From assembly GCA_039968605.1 (NCBI GenBank), contig JBDVPM010000008.1, positions 2,098,968 through 2,162,967 on the forward strand: DNA of 64,000 nt. The letters are read 5' to 3'. The position numbers and the translations under genes are program-made. Below, piece by piece: positions 33,613-42,557 of the stretch. The notes below the pieces were generated by a model. It saw only the letters and a list, made by a program, of their open reading frames with translations, was not told where the DNA came from and ran no database searches. This stretch comes from Alteripontixanthobacter sp. GTDB taxonomy: Bacteria > Pseudomonadota > Alphaproteobacteria > Sphingomonadales > Sphingomonadaceae. The stretch's first letter is position 1; the number at the start of each line of letters is the position of its first letter.

Positions 33613-34599
33613 GTGAGTGCACCGCCCATATTAGCGACCAGCGTTTCGCCTTTGGCGGCAACGCAAACCGGCAACCCACCGGCCGAAGCACAAAGCCGTG
33701 CGGCAATCGCCCGCGCAGCCGCTTATACCGGTGTCGATTTCGATTACCTGCTGGCCCAGGCCAAGCTGGAATCCTCGCTCGACCCGAATGCCAGTGCGCG
33801 CACATCCAGCGCCAGCGGACTGTACCAGTTCATCGACAATACCTGGCTGGAGACGATGGACCGCCACGGCGCACGGCTGGGCTTTGCCGCTGTGGCCGAT
33901 GCGATCGACATGCGCGGCGGGCGGGCGCGGGTCAGCGATCCGGCGCAGCGCGATGCGATCTTGTCGATGCGGTTCGATCCCGACGCCGCCTCGCTGATGG
34001 CGGGTGCACTGGCTTCCGACAACAAGGCACATTTGCAAACCGTCCTGGGCCGTGACCCTCAGCCTGCCGAGCTTTACCTGGCCCATTTCCTCGGCGCGAA
34101 CGGGGCGGAGGATTTCCTGACCGCGCTTGCCCGCAATCCCGATGCGCCCGCCGCACCGATGATGCCCCAGGCCGCCAGGGCCAATCGCGGGATATTCTAC
34201 CAAGGCGGTGCGCCGCGATCGCTGCAAGGCGTAATGAACCTGTTCGAGCGCAAGATGGGCGCGGCGATGGAAGGCGCGCCGCCGCCCGCTTCATCGGCAG
34301 CTTCGGTTGCTGCATCCCTGCCCGGCCGTTTCGCTCAATATTCGCAAGCTTTTTCTCCGATAGCGCGCCATTCCGCCACTTCGCCGCCAACTCGCGCAAG
34401 CTCCGATTCGTCAGACTATCGCCATTCTGCGCGCCAGCCGCTGGGCCGCGCGGTGTTGCCATCGATGCCCAGCCTACCCGAAGCCGCTCCTCGCCAATCC
34501 ATGTCGGACATTCTGCGCGGCAGTCTGGCAGCCGGCAACGCCGCACCGGCTGACCATGTGCAGCGCGCCTATGGCAAGCTCAAGGCGCTCGGCCTGTGA
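33613..34599 (+). CDS. Flagellum-associated lytic transglycosylase (SLT domain)
   Basis: The product (328 aa, GTG start with a GAAGGAT site) has an SLT-type transglycosylase domain at residues 30-170: AAAYTGVDFDYLLAQAKLES with the catalytic Glu in KLESS, and ASGLYQFIDNTWLETM. The C-terminal 120 residues are low-complexity and end KAHVQRAYGKLKALGL-like. No signal peptide is seen, so it may be exported by the flagellar machinery. It probably opens peptidoglycan for the rod, complementing the short FlgJ. It overlaps flhA by 4 bases. Confidence 0.85.
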   Translation: MSAPPILATSVSPLAATQTGNPPAEAQSRAAIARAAAYTGVDFDYLLAQAKLESSLDPNASARTSSASGLYQFIDNTWLETMDRHGARLGFAAVADAIDMRGGRARVSDPAQRDAILSMRFDPDAASLMAGALASDNKAHLQTVLGRDPQPAELYLAHFLGANGAEDFLTALARNPDAPAAPMMPQAARANRGIFYQGGAPRSLQGVMNLFERKMGAAMEGAPPPASSAASVAASLPGRFAQYSQAFSPIARHSATSPPTRASSDSSDYRHSARQPLGRAVLPSMPSLPEAAPRQSMSDILRGSLAAGNAAPADHVQRAYGKLKALGL

Positions 34600-36713
34600 T
34601 TGGCCGGCTCAAATCCGCAGGTGCTGCTGCTCCCGCCGCATTGGCCCTGCCGGTCGCGATCCTGGCCCTGATCACGCTGATGGTTCTGCCGATCCCGGCG
34701 ATCATGCTCGATGCGTTTTTCGTGATAAATATCGGGCTGTCGGTAGCGATCCTGATGGCTGCGCTCAACGCGACCAAGCCGCTCGATTTCAGCGCCTTTC
34801 CCTCGGTCCTGCTGTTCGCCACGCTGCTGCGTCTGGCGCTCAACGTCGCCTCCACCCGAATCGTGCTGGTCAATGGCCACAATGGCGGTGCGGCTGCCGG
34901 ACAGGTGATCGAGGCGTTTGGCGCGTTCCTGGTGGGCGGCAATTTCGCGGTCGGCCTGTTCGTCTTCATCATCCTGCTGATCATCAACTTGGTGGTGGTA
35001 ACCAAGGGCGCGGGCCGCGTTTCGGAAGTTTCCGCGCGCTTCACGCTGGATGCTCTGCCGGGCAAGCAGATGGCGATCGACGCCGATATCGCGGCCGGCC
35101 TGATGACGCCCGAGGAGGCCAAGGCGCGCCGCGCCGAAGTGGCGACGGAGGCAGATTTCTACGGCGCGATGGATGGGACCAGCAAGTTCGTCAAAGGCGA
35201 TGCGATTGCCGCGCTGCTGATCCTCGGCACAAACCTCATCGCAGGCTTCGCGCTCGGCATGATCAGCCACGGGCTGACCGCCGGCGAGGCGGCGCAGCTT
35301 TATATCACCCTGTCGGTCGGCGATGCGCTGGTGGCGCAGGTCCCGGCGCTGCTGCTGTCGATTGCCGCTGCCGCCATCGTCACGCGGGTTTCGGATTCGA
35401 GGGACCTGGTCGGCCAGATCGGCGGCCAGTTCTCCGATCCGCGCGCATGGTTGCCGGTCGCGATCGTGCTGGGCGCTGTCGGGATGATCCCGGCCATGCC
35501 GCAAAGCGTCTTCCTGCCCGCCGCCGGGCTGACCTTCTGGCTGTGGTGGCACCTGCGCAAGGCCAGCCGTACCCCGCCCGCTGCCGAAACCGCGCCCGAA
35601 CCCGAAGATGCCGAACGTATCGTGCTGGGCGATGTCAGCGATCACACGCTGGTGACGATAGAGCTTGGCTATGGGCTGGTCCATTTGGTGGACAGCGCGA
35701 AGGGTTCGCCGCTGGTCGCACGGATCACCGGGGTGCGCAAACAGTTGAGCCAGCAATTCGGCTTCGTCGTCCCGCGTTTCCGCGTGCGTGACAGTCTTGA
35801 ACTCGCCCCCAACGCCTACCGCATCATGCTGGGCGGCGTATGTCTGGGGCAGGACGAGGCCCGGCCCGAGCGGATACTTGCGATCGATACCGGCGATACG
35901 AGCGGCGACCGGTTGGACATGTTGGGCGGCGAGAGGGTGGAGGATCCCAGCTTCGGCTGCCCGGCGGTCTGGATCGCCCCCGGGCAGCGCGACGCGGCGA
36001 TTGCGGAAGGCTATCTGACGGTCGATCCTGGTACCGTTATCGCCACCCATCTGGGGCAGGTGCTGGGCCAGCGCGCCGACGCATTGCTCGGCACCGAAGA
36101 AGTGCGCGAATTGCTCGACGGGGTGCAGGAACGCAGCCCCGGACTGGTCGATGCGGTGCATCCCGAGCCGCTTTCGCTCGCCGCGCTCACCCGCCTGTTG
36201 CGGGCGCTGCTGGCCGATGGGATCGCGCTGTCGCACCCGCTGCCGATCCTCTCCAGCCTGGCGCTCGCATTACAGCAGACGCAGGATTTCGACACGCTTG
36301 TGGACCGCATCCGGGCCGATCTGGGCGGCGCCATACTGGGCGGCAAATGCGGCCCGCGCGATACTCTGAAAGTGGCTACGCTCGATGCCTCGCTGGAAAG
36401 CGCGATTATTGGCGGAATGGTCGATCCGGCCACCGGCCAGCCGTTGATCGAGCCCGATTGTGCGCGGCTGGTCGGAGATAGCGTGGCCGCGTTGGCAGCC
36501 CAGCACGTCCCGCTCGCCATGATCGTCCAGCCGCCTGCGCGGCGCCCCGTCGCCCGGCTGCTGAAACAGCGTGCGCCGGATTGCCTCGTCCTGTCGATCG
36601 TCGAACTGCCCGCCAGCCAGCCGGTCGAAGTCGTCACCGTGATCGGCGCGCCCGAGGATCCGGCCACCGCGCTGCCGGGGCCGGAACATCACACAGCAGA
36701 GATCGCCGCATGA
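34596..36713 (+). CDS. flhA: Flagellar export gate protein FlhA
   Basis: FlhA (705 aa) is the largest export-gate protein. The N-terminal half has eight hydrophobic segments with the FHIPEP region (FSAFPSVLLFATLLRLALNV) and RVSEVSARFTLDALPGKQMA. The cytoplasmic domain follows from about residue 330, ending with the nonamer platform (GGAILGGKCGPRD, LPASQPVEVVTVI). It begins with GTG overlapping the transglycosylase stop. Length is the usual 690-710. It overlaps fliA by 4 bases. Confidence 0.97.
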   Translation: MIGRLKSAGAAAPAALALPVAILALITLMVLPIPAIMLDAFFVINIGLSVAILMAALNATKPLDFSAFPSVLLFATLLRLALNVASTRIVLVNGHNGGAAAGQVIEAFGAFLVGGNFAVGLFVFIILLIINLVVVTKGAGRVSEVSARFTLDALPGKQMAIDADIAAGLMTPEEAKARRAEVATEADFYGAMDGTSKFVKGDAIAALLILGTNLIAGFALGMISHGLTAGEAAQLYITLSVGDALVAQVPALLLSIAAAAIVTRVSDSRDLVGQIGGQFSDPRAWLPVAIVLGAVGMIPAMPQSVFLPAAGLTFWLWWHLRKASRTPPAAETAPEPEDAERIVLGDVSDHTLVTIELGYGLVHLVDSAKGSPLVARITGVRKQLSQQFGFVVPRFRVRDSLELAPNAYRIMLGGVCLGQDEARPERILAIDTGDTSGDRLDMLGGERVEDPSFGCPAVWIAPGQRDAAIAEGYLTVDPGTVIATHLGQVLGQRADALLGTEEVRELLDGVQERSPGLVDAVHPEPLSLAALTRLLRALLADGIALSHPLPILSSLALALQQTQDFDTLVDRIRADLGGAILGGKCGPRDTLKVATLDASLESAIIGGMVDPATGQPLIEPDCARLVGDSVAALAAQHVPLAMIVQPPARRPVARLLKQRAPDCLVLSIVELPASQPVEVVTVIGAPEDPATALPGPEHHTAEIAA

Positions 36714-37444
36714 AGCACGACCACACGCAATTCAGCTCCGCCGCCAGCGCCTATGGCGCAGCCGATCAGGCCACGGTGGAAGACCGGATCAAGCGGTTCG
36801 TCCCGCTGGTCCGCAAATCGGCCTGGCATATTTATGGCGGCGGGCGCGAAGGGCTGGAAGTGGACGATCTGATGCAGGCCGGAATGATCGCATTGACCGA
36901 GGCCGCGCAGCGTCATTCCGGGCCAGGCGAGGACGGGTTTGCGGCCTATGCCAAGCTGCGCGTGCGCGGCGCGATGTTCGATTACATCCGCAAGCTGCTG
37001 CCCGACAGCCGTACCACTGCGCGGCGGCGCAAGCGCATCGGCGATGCGCGCGACAAGCTGCGCGCCTTGCTGGGCCGCGCGCCCGAGATGATCGAACTTT
37101 GCGCCGAAACCGGCTTCGTTGCGGAGGACATTGCCGCGATAGAGGGCGGGCAAGTGCATGTTGTGCAGCTGGAAGACAGCTACGACGAAAGCGACGCCGC
37201 CTTTCGCGACGAGCGTCCCGATGCCTTTGCGCTATTATCGCAGATACAGGATGGCGAGCGACTTTTGGCCGCGATGGAACGGCTCGGCGACCGGCTGAAA
37301 CTGGTGCTGCAACTATATTTCGTGGAAGAACTCAACTTGAAGGAAATCGCCGCCGTGCTGGATGTCAGCGTGCCGCGTATCCATCAGTTGAAAGCGCAGG
37401 CTTTGGGCAAGCTCAAGGCCGAGATGGAAGAAAGCGGCCCTTAA
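36710..37444 (+). CDS. fliA: RNA polymerase sigma factor FliA (sigma-28)
   Basis: FliA (244 aa) directs transcription of late flagellar genes. Region 2 is visible in EVDDLMQAGMIALTEAAQRH and FAAYAKLRVRGAMFDYIRKL, region 3 around RRRKRIGDARDKLRALLGRAP, and region 4 in LVLQLYFVEELNLKEIAAVL with VPRIHQLKAQAL. It lies in the sigma-54-driven transglycosylase-flhA-fliA operon, so it is expressed after FlbD acts. It converges on a response regulator gene with 4 bases between stops. Confidence 0.95.
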   Translation: MKHDHTQFSSAASAYGAADQATVEDRIKRFVPLVRKSAWHIYGGGREGLEVDDLMQAGMIALTEAAQRHSGPGEDGFAAYAKLRVRGAMFDYIRKLLPDSRTTARRRKRIGDARDKLRALLGRAPEMIELCAETGFVAEDIAAIEGGQVHVVQLEDSYDESDAAFRDERPDAFALLSQIQDGERLLAAMERLGDRLKLVLQLYFVEELNLKEIAAVLDVSVPRIHQLKAQALGKLKAEMEESGP

Positions 37445-37448
37445 AGCC

Positions 37449-37796
37449 CTATCGCGCGAGAACGTCTTCCAACACCTCGGTCAGCTTCGCCGGCGCACAA
37501 GGCTTGCCGCAGAACCGCACGATATCGCCATCGCCCAGCCATTCGGTTTCGATCATGTGGCCCGAATGGAACACGACGGGCACGCCGCGTTCGACCAGCT
37601 TTTCGGCGATTTCGAAGCTCTCGCCATCGCGGAGCCGCACATCCAGAATGGCAATGTCCGGCTTTTCGCATTCGAGCGCGTTGCGACATTCGCTGACCTT
37701 GGCAAAGGGGCCGATGGGTTTGGCACCGCAATCTTCCACCAGGTCGATCAAAGTCATGGCGACCAGCGCCTCGTCTTCCGCGACCAGGATGTTCAT
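37449..37796 (-). CDS. Single-domain response regulator
   Basis: The product (115 aa from ATG 37796) is only a receiver domain: MNILVAEDEALVAMTLIDLV with acidic pocket ED, the phospho-acceptor Asp in DIAILDVRLRDG, Ser in VVFHSGH, and Lys in RFCGKPC. Such CheY-like regulators act by protein contact. An ATG at 37919 with an AAAGGGCG site would add 41 residues of uneven codon use. Its position after fliA hints at a signalling role, but no partner kinase is present. Confidence 0.85.
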   Translation of the reverse strand: MNILVAEDEALVAMTLIDLVEDCGAKPIGPFAKVSECRNALECEKPDIAILDVRLRDGESFEIAEKLVERGVPVVFHSGHMIETEWLGDGDIVRFCGKPCAPAKLTEVLEDVLAR

Positions 37797-38085
37797 ACCC
37801 GCCAAGCGGCTTGCGCCGGGCGTTATCCGGGCCCCATTGGCAGCGCTCAAAGCATTGTTCGCATCGTTTTCACCTGTGTCTCGCCGCGCACCGCGGCGTA
37901 GGTCGAATGACTTGTGCATTTCTTCGCCCTTTCGGGACCCTTATCGATTGACGGCATTATAGCCCATTATCGAGGTCGAACGCAGCTAGGCCGCAGCTGG
38001 TTCCCATCATTTGTTAAAAACCGTTCACCATTCGCGTGTGCACGTAGTCTATACACATGCGACCGGCGCGTTTAACACCCGCGCG

Positions 38086-38955
38086 ATGAGCGAAAAATGG
38101 ACTATCGGGATCGTCGGCGGATCGGGTCTTTACGAGATCGACACCCTGGAGAATCCGCAATGGGTGAAGGTCAATTCCCCCTTTGGCGAACCCTCGGACG
38201 AGCTGCTGTGTGGACGGATCGGCGATGTGCAGCTGCGCTTCCTGCCGCGGCATGGCCGTGGCCACGCAATTGCACCGGGCGAAATCAACGCACGCGCCAA
38301 TATCGATGCGCTCAAGCGCGCCGGATGCACCGATATTCTTGCGATCAGCGCCGTCGGCAGCTTGCGTGAAGAGCTGGAGCCCGGCCGCTTCGTCGTCGCG
38401 GACCAGTTCATCGACCGTACCAAGGGCCGCCCATCCAGCTTCTTCGGCAGCGGGATGGTGGCGCATGTCTCCATGGCGGAGCCGGTCTGCGAGCGGATGA
38501 GCGGCTATGCCACCGCCGCGGTCGAGGCGGCTGGCGGGGCGGTAACCAGGGGCGCCACCTATCTGGCGATGGAAGGGCCGCAATTCTCGACCCGCGCGGA
38601 AAGCAATCTCTACCGCGCATGGGGTGCCGACGTGATCGGCATGACCGCGATGCCCGAGGCCAAGCTGGCCCGCGAGGCGGAACTGCCTTATGCGTTGATC
38701 GGCATGGTCACCGATTACGATTGCTGGCGCGAGGATACAGCCTTCGTGGAAGCGGCCGGTGTGATCGAACAGATGAATGCCAATGGCGAATTGGCGCGCA
38801 AGACGGTGGAAAAATTCGTCACCTCTTTGCCCGCCAAGCGCGAGGCTTCGCCGCTCGACACCGTGCTCGACCATGCGATCATCACCGCACCCGAAGCGCG
38901 CGAGATGGCCATGCGCGCCAAGCTGGATGCGGTGGCAGGGCGCGTACTCGGCTAG
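38086..38955 (+). CDS. mtnP: S-methyl-5'-thioadenosine phosphorylase
   Basis: MtnP (289 aa) cleaves methylthioadenosine, the by-product of polyamine synthesis and radical-SAM/aminopropyl reactions, to adenine and methylthioribose-1-phosphate. The purine nucleoside phosphorylase family-2 features are IGIVGGSGLYEID, RFLPRHGRGHAIAPGEINARAN, LAISAVGSLREELEPG and the MEGPQFSTRAES substrate loop. The ATG at 38086 gives the expected start. It converges with the radical SAM gene; their stop codons share the sequence CTAG. Confidence 0.95.
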   Translation: MSEKWTIGIVGGSGLYEIDTLENPQWVKVNSPFGEPSDELLCGRIGDVQLRFLPRHGRGHAIAPGEINARANIDALKRAGCTDILAISAVGSLREELEPGRFVVADQFIDRTKGRPSSFFGSGMVAHVSMAEPVCERMSGYATAAVEAAGGAVTRGATYLAMEGPQFSTRAESNLYRAWGADVIGMTAMPEAKLAREAELPYALIGMVTDYDCWREDTAFVEAAGVIEQMNANGELARKTVEKFVTSLPAKREASPLDTVLDHAIITAPEAREMAMRAKLDAVAGRVLG

Positions 38956-39956
38956 GCGCTACAGCTGGCTCCGCCCAACACGCAGAAACGCGCGCAATGC
39001 GGGTGGTTGAGCGAGACATCGCGCGCAGCCTCTGCCAGCGTTCCGCCCATGTCGAACCCCTTGTCGTAAGGGATCAGCGTGCAGGCGGCGACGCGCGGCG
39101 CATCCTCGCCCTTGCGGTGGACCACCATGCGGCTGCTGGCGCACATGATATCGGCCGGTTTCTTGCCCAGAATATCCCAGCAATCGGTGGTAATCTCCGC
39201 AATATCGCGGGTCTCGTCCATTTCGGGAAACAGCACCATCCGCAGCGGATCGTGCGCGTCGATGCGGATGGCGTGTTCGGCAAACAGGCGGGCATAGCCC
39301 TCGCGCGCCTCTGCCATCCCTTCGCCCGGAAGCAGGCGCCCGGCTACCGCGATCGAAAAGCCATTTTCAGAAAGCCATTTCAGCCCGTCCAGCCCCGGCT
39401 CCCAGCTGCGCGGTCCGCGCTCGCCTTCGTGGCCGGCCTGCGTGTGGTGGTCCAGGCTTACCCGCAGGGTAAGCCGCTCGCCAAAGCGTTCGCGCAGCTC
39501 CAGCAGCGCAGCCTCATGCCGCCGCATAGGCTTCATCGCATTGCTCAGTACCAGCGCCTCGAACCCGCGCTCCAGCACATCCTCCAGGATAGCTATCAAT
39601 TCCGGGTTCATGAACGGCTCGCCGCCGGTAAAGGCGATCTCACGGGTCGGCAGACCGTCCGCCGCGATTTCATCGAGATACCGTGCGACATGGGTGTGGC
39701 CGATATAGACCAGCGCATCGTTGGTAGGGCTGCTTTCGATATAGCAGCTCGCACAGGCGAGGTTGCACAGCGTGCCGGTATTGAACCACAGCGTATCCAG
39801 CCCGGTCATCGCGACATGCGCGCGCGCCTCCCCCTTGGCCGTGCGCTCCGGATCGGAGAACTTCTCTGGCGGCAGCGGCGGTGCCTCCACTTCGAAGGGC
39901 GAAGGGCCCTGCGGTGCATTGCGCGATTTGGAGCGAATGGTCGTTTCTATATTCAC
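38952..39956 (-). CDS. Radical SAM enzyme of the arsenosugar-type cluster
   Basis: The product (334 aa from GTG 39956, overlapping the upstream stop) carries the CxxxCxxC cluster motif in GTLCNLACASC (Cys64, 68, 71), a GGEP motif in IAFTGGEPFM, and four or more further Cys near the C-terminus (MCASS, AACTL, HCARFC and SCSA), suggesting an auxiliary iron-sulfur cluster. In arsenosugar clusters a radical SAM protein (ArsS) moves a 5'-deoxyadenosyl group to dimethylarsenic. This protein is not clearly ArsS: it lacks the usual CNQxCxHCHVEAGP form. Its reaction is therefore open. Together with the flavin reductase it is one leftward unit. Confidence 0.8.
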   Translation of the reverse strand: MNIETTIRSKSRNAPQGPSPFEVEAPPLPPEKFSDPERTAKGEARAHVAMTGLDTLWFNTGTLCNLACASCYIESSPTNDALVYIGHTHVARYLDEIAADGLPTREIAFTGGEPFMNPELIAILEDVLERGFEALVLSNAMKPMRRHEAALLELRERFGERLTLRVSLDHHTQAGHEGERGPRSWEPGLDGLKWLSENGFSIAVAGRLLPGEGMAEAREGYARLFAEHAIRIDAHDPLRMVLFPEMDETRDIAEITTDCWDILGKKPADIMCASSRMVVHRKGEDAPRVAACTLIPYDKGFDMGGTLAEAARDVSLNHPHCARFCVLGGASCSA

Positions 39957-41383
39957 GCGAAAAACTTTCTGAGCGAACTGACGAGGCCCGCCCATTTTTT
40001 AGGCAGGCTGCCGAACACGGTCGGTTCCCACGCGGCAAAGGCGGCGGCCTTGGAAATCTCGCTGCGGGTGGGGTAGCTGATGATGGCGCTGCCAAGCGCG
40101 AAGGAGCTGGATTTGCCGGTGATCAGCTGGGTGAAAGGCAGCAGCAACTCGCCCGCATGCTTGCCCACGATACTGGCGCCGAGCACTTTCTTGCCCTTGA
40201 ACATGACCTTCATCTGGCCGGTCGTATTGCCTTCGGCGATGGCGCGTTCATTGTGGTCGAACCCTTCGATTACCACCCGAACATCGTCGCCATGCTTCTC
40301 TCTCGCCTCGGCTTCGGTCATGCCGATCTGCGCGACTTCTGGCTCGGTATAGGTGCACCAGGGCAGCGCCTTGAAATCGGCCTTCGCGGGCAGGCCCGTG
40401 GCAATCTCCAGCGCTACGTTGGAGCCTTCATAGCCCGATACGTGCGTCAGGCGCGGCCCGTCGCGGCAATCGCCGATGGCATAGATCGACTTGATGGAGG
40501 ATCGCCGCCGTTCGTCCACCTTGATACCGTTCTGCGCCATTTCGATGCCGAGTTCCTCCAGCCCGAAACCTTGTGCATTGGCTTTTCGGCCGACCGCGAT
40601 CAGCAGATGCGATCCGGTGACCACTTCGCCCGCATCCGCGCCATCGGCAACATGGACGCTGACGCTGCCGTTGGAACCGGTAACCTTTTCGCCCTTGGCC
40701 TCGACGAAGCGAACGCCTTCGCGTTTCATTTCCTCGACCACGATCATCACATGGTCGCGGTCATCCCGGCCCATCGGCATGCCCGGCTCGATCACCGTGA
40801 CCTGGCTGCCCAGGCGGCAGAAAGCCTGGGCCATCTCCATCCCGATCACACCGCCGCCGATGATCACCAGGTGATCGGGCTGCATCTGCAGATCGAAGAT
40901 GTTTTCGTTGGTCAGATAGGGTACCGTATCCAGGCCCTCGATCGGCGGGATGAAGGGCCGCGATCCGGTCGCGACAACGATGCGCGGTGCGGTAATGATG
41001 CGTCCGCCAACTTCGACCGAATGCTTGCCCGTTACCCGTGCCCGGTCGCGGATCACCTCTACCCCCATTTCCTCGAAGCGTTCCTGGCTATCGTGCGGGG
41101 CAATTTCGGCGATGGCATCGTGTATATGCTTGTGAACGCCGCTCCATTCCACCTGCGGCTGCTGCAGCGTCACGCCGTATTTCGTATCCAACCGGGCTTC
41201 CTGGGCGCGCTTGGCTGCGGTGATGATCGCCTTGCTCGGCACGCAGCCATTATTCAGGCATTCGCCGCCCATTTCATTCGCTTCGATCAGCGCGGCTTTC
41301 AAGCCGAACATTGCGCACCCGCCAGCCGCGGTCAATCCGGCAGCGCCGCCGCCAATTACAATCGCATCATGGGTGAATTTCAC
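39953..41383 (-). CDS. Mercuric-reductase-like FAD disulfide oxidoreductase
   Basis: This 476-residue enzyme (GTG start, CAGGGG site) has an FAD Rossmann fold (IVIGGGAAGLTAAGGCAMFG), the redox disulfide GGECLNNGCVPSK (Cys42 and Cys47), an NAD(P)H site (LVIIGGGVIGMEMAQAFCRL) and the C-terminal dimer His region (GKHAGELLLPF). It resembles MerA and dihydrolipoamide dehydrogenase but lacks the heavy-metal domain and the C-terminal Cys-Cys pair of MerA, so mercury reduction is unlikely. In an arsenic cluster it could recycle thiols used by the methyltransferase; that is inference. Confidence 0.9.
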   Translation of the reverse strand: MKFTHDAIVIGGGAAGLTAAGGCAMFGLKAALIEANEMGGECLNNGCVPSKAIITAAKRAQEARLDTKYGVTLQQPQVEWSGVHKHIHDAIAEIAPHDSQERFEEMGVEVIRDRARVTGKHSVEVGGRIITAPRIVVATGSRPFIPPIEGLDTVPYLTNENIFDLQMQPDHLVIIGGGVIGMEMAQAFCRLGSQVTVIEPGMPMGRDDRDHVMIVVEEMKREGVRFVEAKGEKVTGSNGSVSVHVADGADAGEVVTGSHLLIAVGRKANAQGFGLEELGIEMAQNGIKVDERRRSSIKSIYAIGDCRDGPRLTHVSGYEGSNVALEIATGLPAKADFKALPWCTYTEPEVAQIGMTEAEAREKHGDDVRVVIEGFDHNERAIAEGNTTGQMKVMFKGKKVLGASIVGKHAGELLLPFTQLITGKSSSFALGSAIISYPTRSEISKAAAFAAWEPTVFGSLPKKWAGLVSSLRKFFA

Positions 41384-41498
41384 GGTTTTCCCCTGTAACA
41401 AATGTTCGTTGCACGGCGAATACGGCCGTGCCAAGCGCGAACTGCGCCGGCGCTGTGGGATTTTCCGCAACATTCGCAGGACGGGGAAGTCTGGTTAC

Positions 41499-42557
41499 AT
41501 GAATATCGAAAACAGCCGCGATTATTACGGCAAGGTGCTCGAAGGGTCGGACGACCTGAAAACCGACGCTTGCTGCACGGCGGAAGCTCCGCCGCCAGCA
41601 ATCATGCAGGCGATGATGAACGTGCATGAAGATGTCCGCGCGCGCTATTATGGCTGCGGCCTGGTGGCCCCCCAGGCGATCGAGGGATGCCATATTCTCG
41701 ACCTGGGTTCGGGCAGCGGTCAGGACGCCTATATCCTCGCGCAGATGGTGGGAGAGCATGGCTCTGTCACGGGGGTCGATACCACGCCCGAACAGCTCGC
41801 CGTGGCGAACGAGCATCTGGAGTGGCACCGCGAGCGCTTCGGTTACGCCAAATCCAATGTCAGCTTCGTGGAAGGCGATATCGAGAAACTGGCCGAATTG
41901 GATCTGCCCGAAGGCCATTTCGATGTCATCGTATCCAACTGCGTGATCAATCTGGTGGCGGATAAGGAAGCGGTGTTCGCCGCAGCCTACAAGTTGCTGA
42001 AACCGGGCGGGGAGCTTTATTTCTCCGACGTATATTCCAGCCGGCGGGTGCCTGCCGAATTACTGGACGATCCGGTGCTGCACGGCGAATGCCTGTCCGG
42101 CGCGCTGTATTGGGGCGATTTCGACATGCTGGCAAAGCGCGCCGGCTTTGCCGATCCGCGCCTGTGCCATGACCGGCCGCTGGGCATCGGCGATGCCGCC
42201 ATCGCCGCCAAGCTGGACGGAATCGATTTCTATTCCGCCACTTACCGCCTGTTCAAACTGGATCAGCTGGAGCCGCAATGCGAGGATTACGGCCAGTCTG
42301 TGGTCTATAAGGGCACGGTTCCCGGCAGCGAGCGAGTGTTCGAGCTGGACAGCCACCACGCCATCGAACGCGGGCGGCAATTTTTGATTTGCGGCAATAG
42401 CTGGCGGATGCTGGCCGATACGCGCTTCGCCGAGCATTTCGAGTTTTACGGCGATTTCAGCCACCATTTCGGTATCTTCCCCGATTGCGGCGGGGCGTTT
42501 CCCTATCAGGCTCCGCAATCTGGCGATGCGGCGATCAGCGCAGGAGCGTGCTGCTGA
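41499..42557 (+). CDS. arsM: ArsM-type arsenite S-adenosylmethionine methyltransferase
   Basis: The product (352 aa) has a class I methyltransferase core (ILDLGSGSGQDAYILAQMVG) and four cysteines at ArsM positions: Cys25/26 (TDACCT), Cys53 (YYGCGL), Cys148 (VSNCVINLV) and Cys198 (HGECLSGALYW). Their spacing (27-28, 95, 50) mirrors Cys44, 72, 174 and 224 of the Cyanidioschyzon enzyme (28, 102, 50). These bind trivalent arsenic. Extra Cys lie at the C-terminus (GACC). A GGGGAAG site precedes the ATG. It diverges from the flavin reductase and overlaps the SDR gene by 10 bases. Product is likely methylated arsenite. Confidence 0.88.
   Translation: MNIENSRDYYGKVLEGSDDLKTDACCTAEAPPPAIMQAMMNVHEDVRARYYGCGLVAPQAIEGCHILDLGSGSGQDAYILAQMVGEHGSVTGVDTTPEQLAVANEHLEWHRERFGYAKSNVSFVEGDIEKLAELDLPEGHFDVIVSNCVINLVADKEAVFAAAYKLLKPGGELYFSDVYSSRRVPAELLDDPVLHGECLSGALYWGDFDMLAKRAGFADPRLCHDRPLGIGDAAIAAKLDGIDFYSATYRLFKLDQLEPQCEDYGQSVVYKGTVPGSERVFELDSHHAIERGRQFLICGNSWRMLADTRFAEHFEFYGDFSHHFGIFPDCGGAFPYQAPQSGDAAISAGACC

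Noticed and set aside
34569-36236. Open frame of 555 codons opposite flhA
   Set aside because: Shadow of flhA with low-complexity Gln/Asp composition.
37920-38085. SAM riboswitch upstream of mtnP
   Set aside because: No arrangement of stems or conserved riboswitch bases was recognised in the 166-base leader.
39953-41383. Mercuric reductase (merA) label
   Set aside because: No heavy-metal domain, no C-terminal Cys pair and no mer genes nearby.
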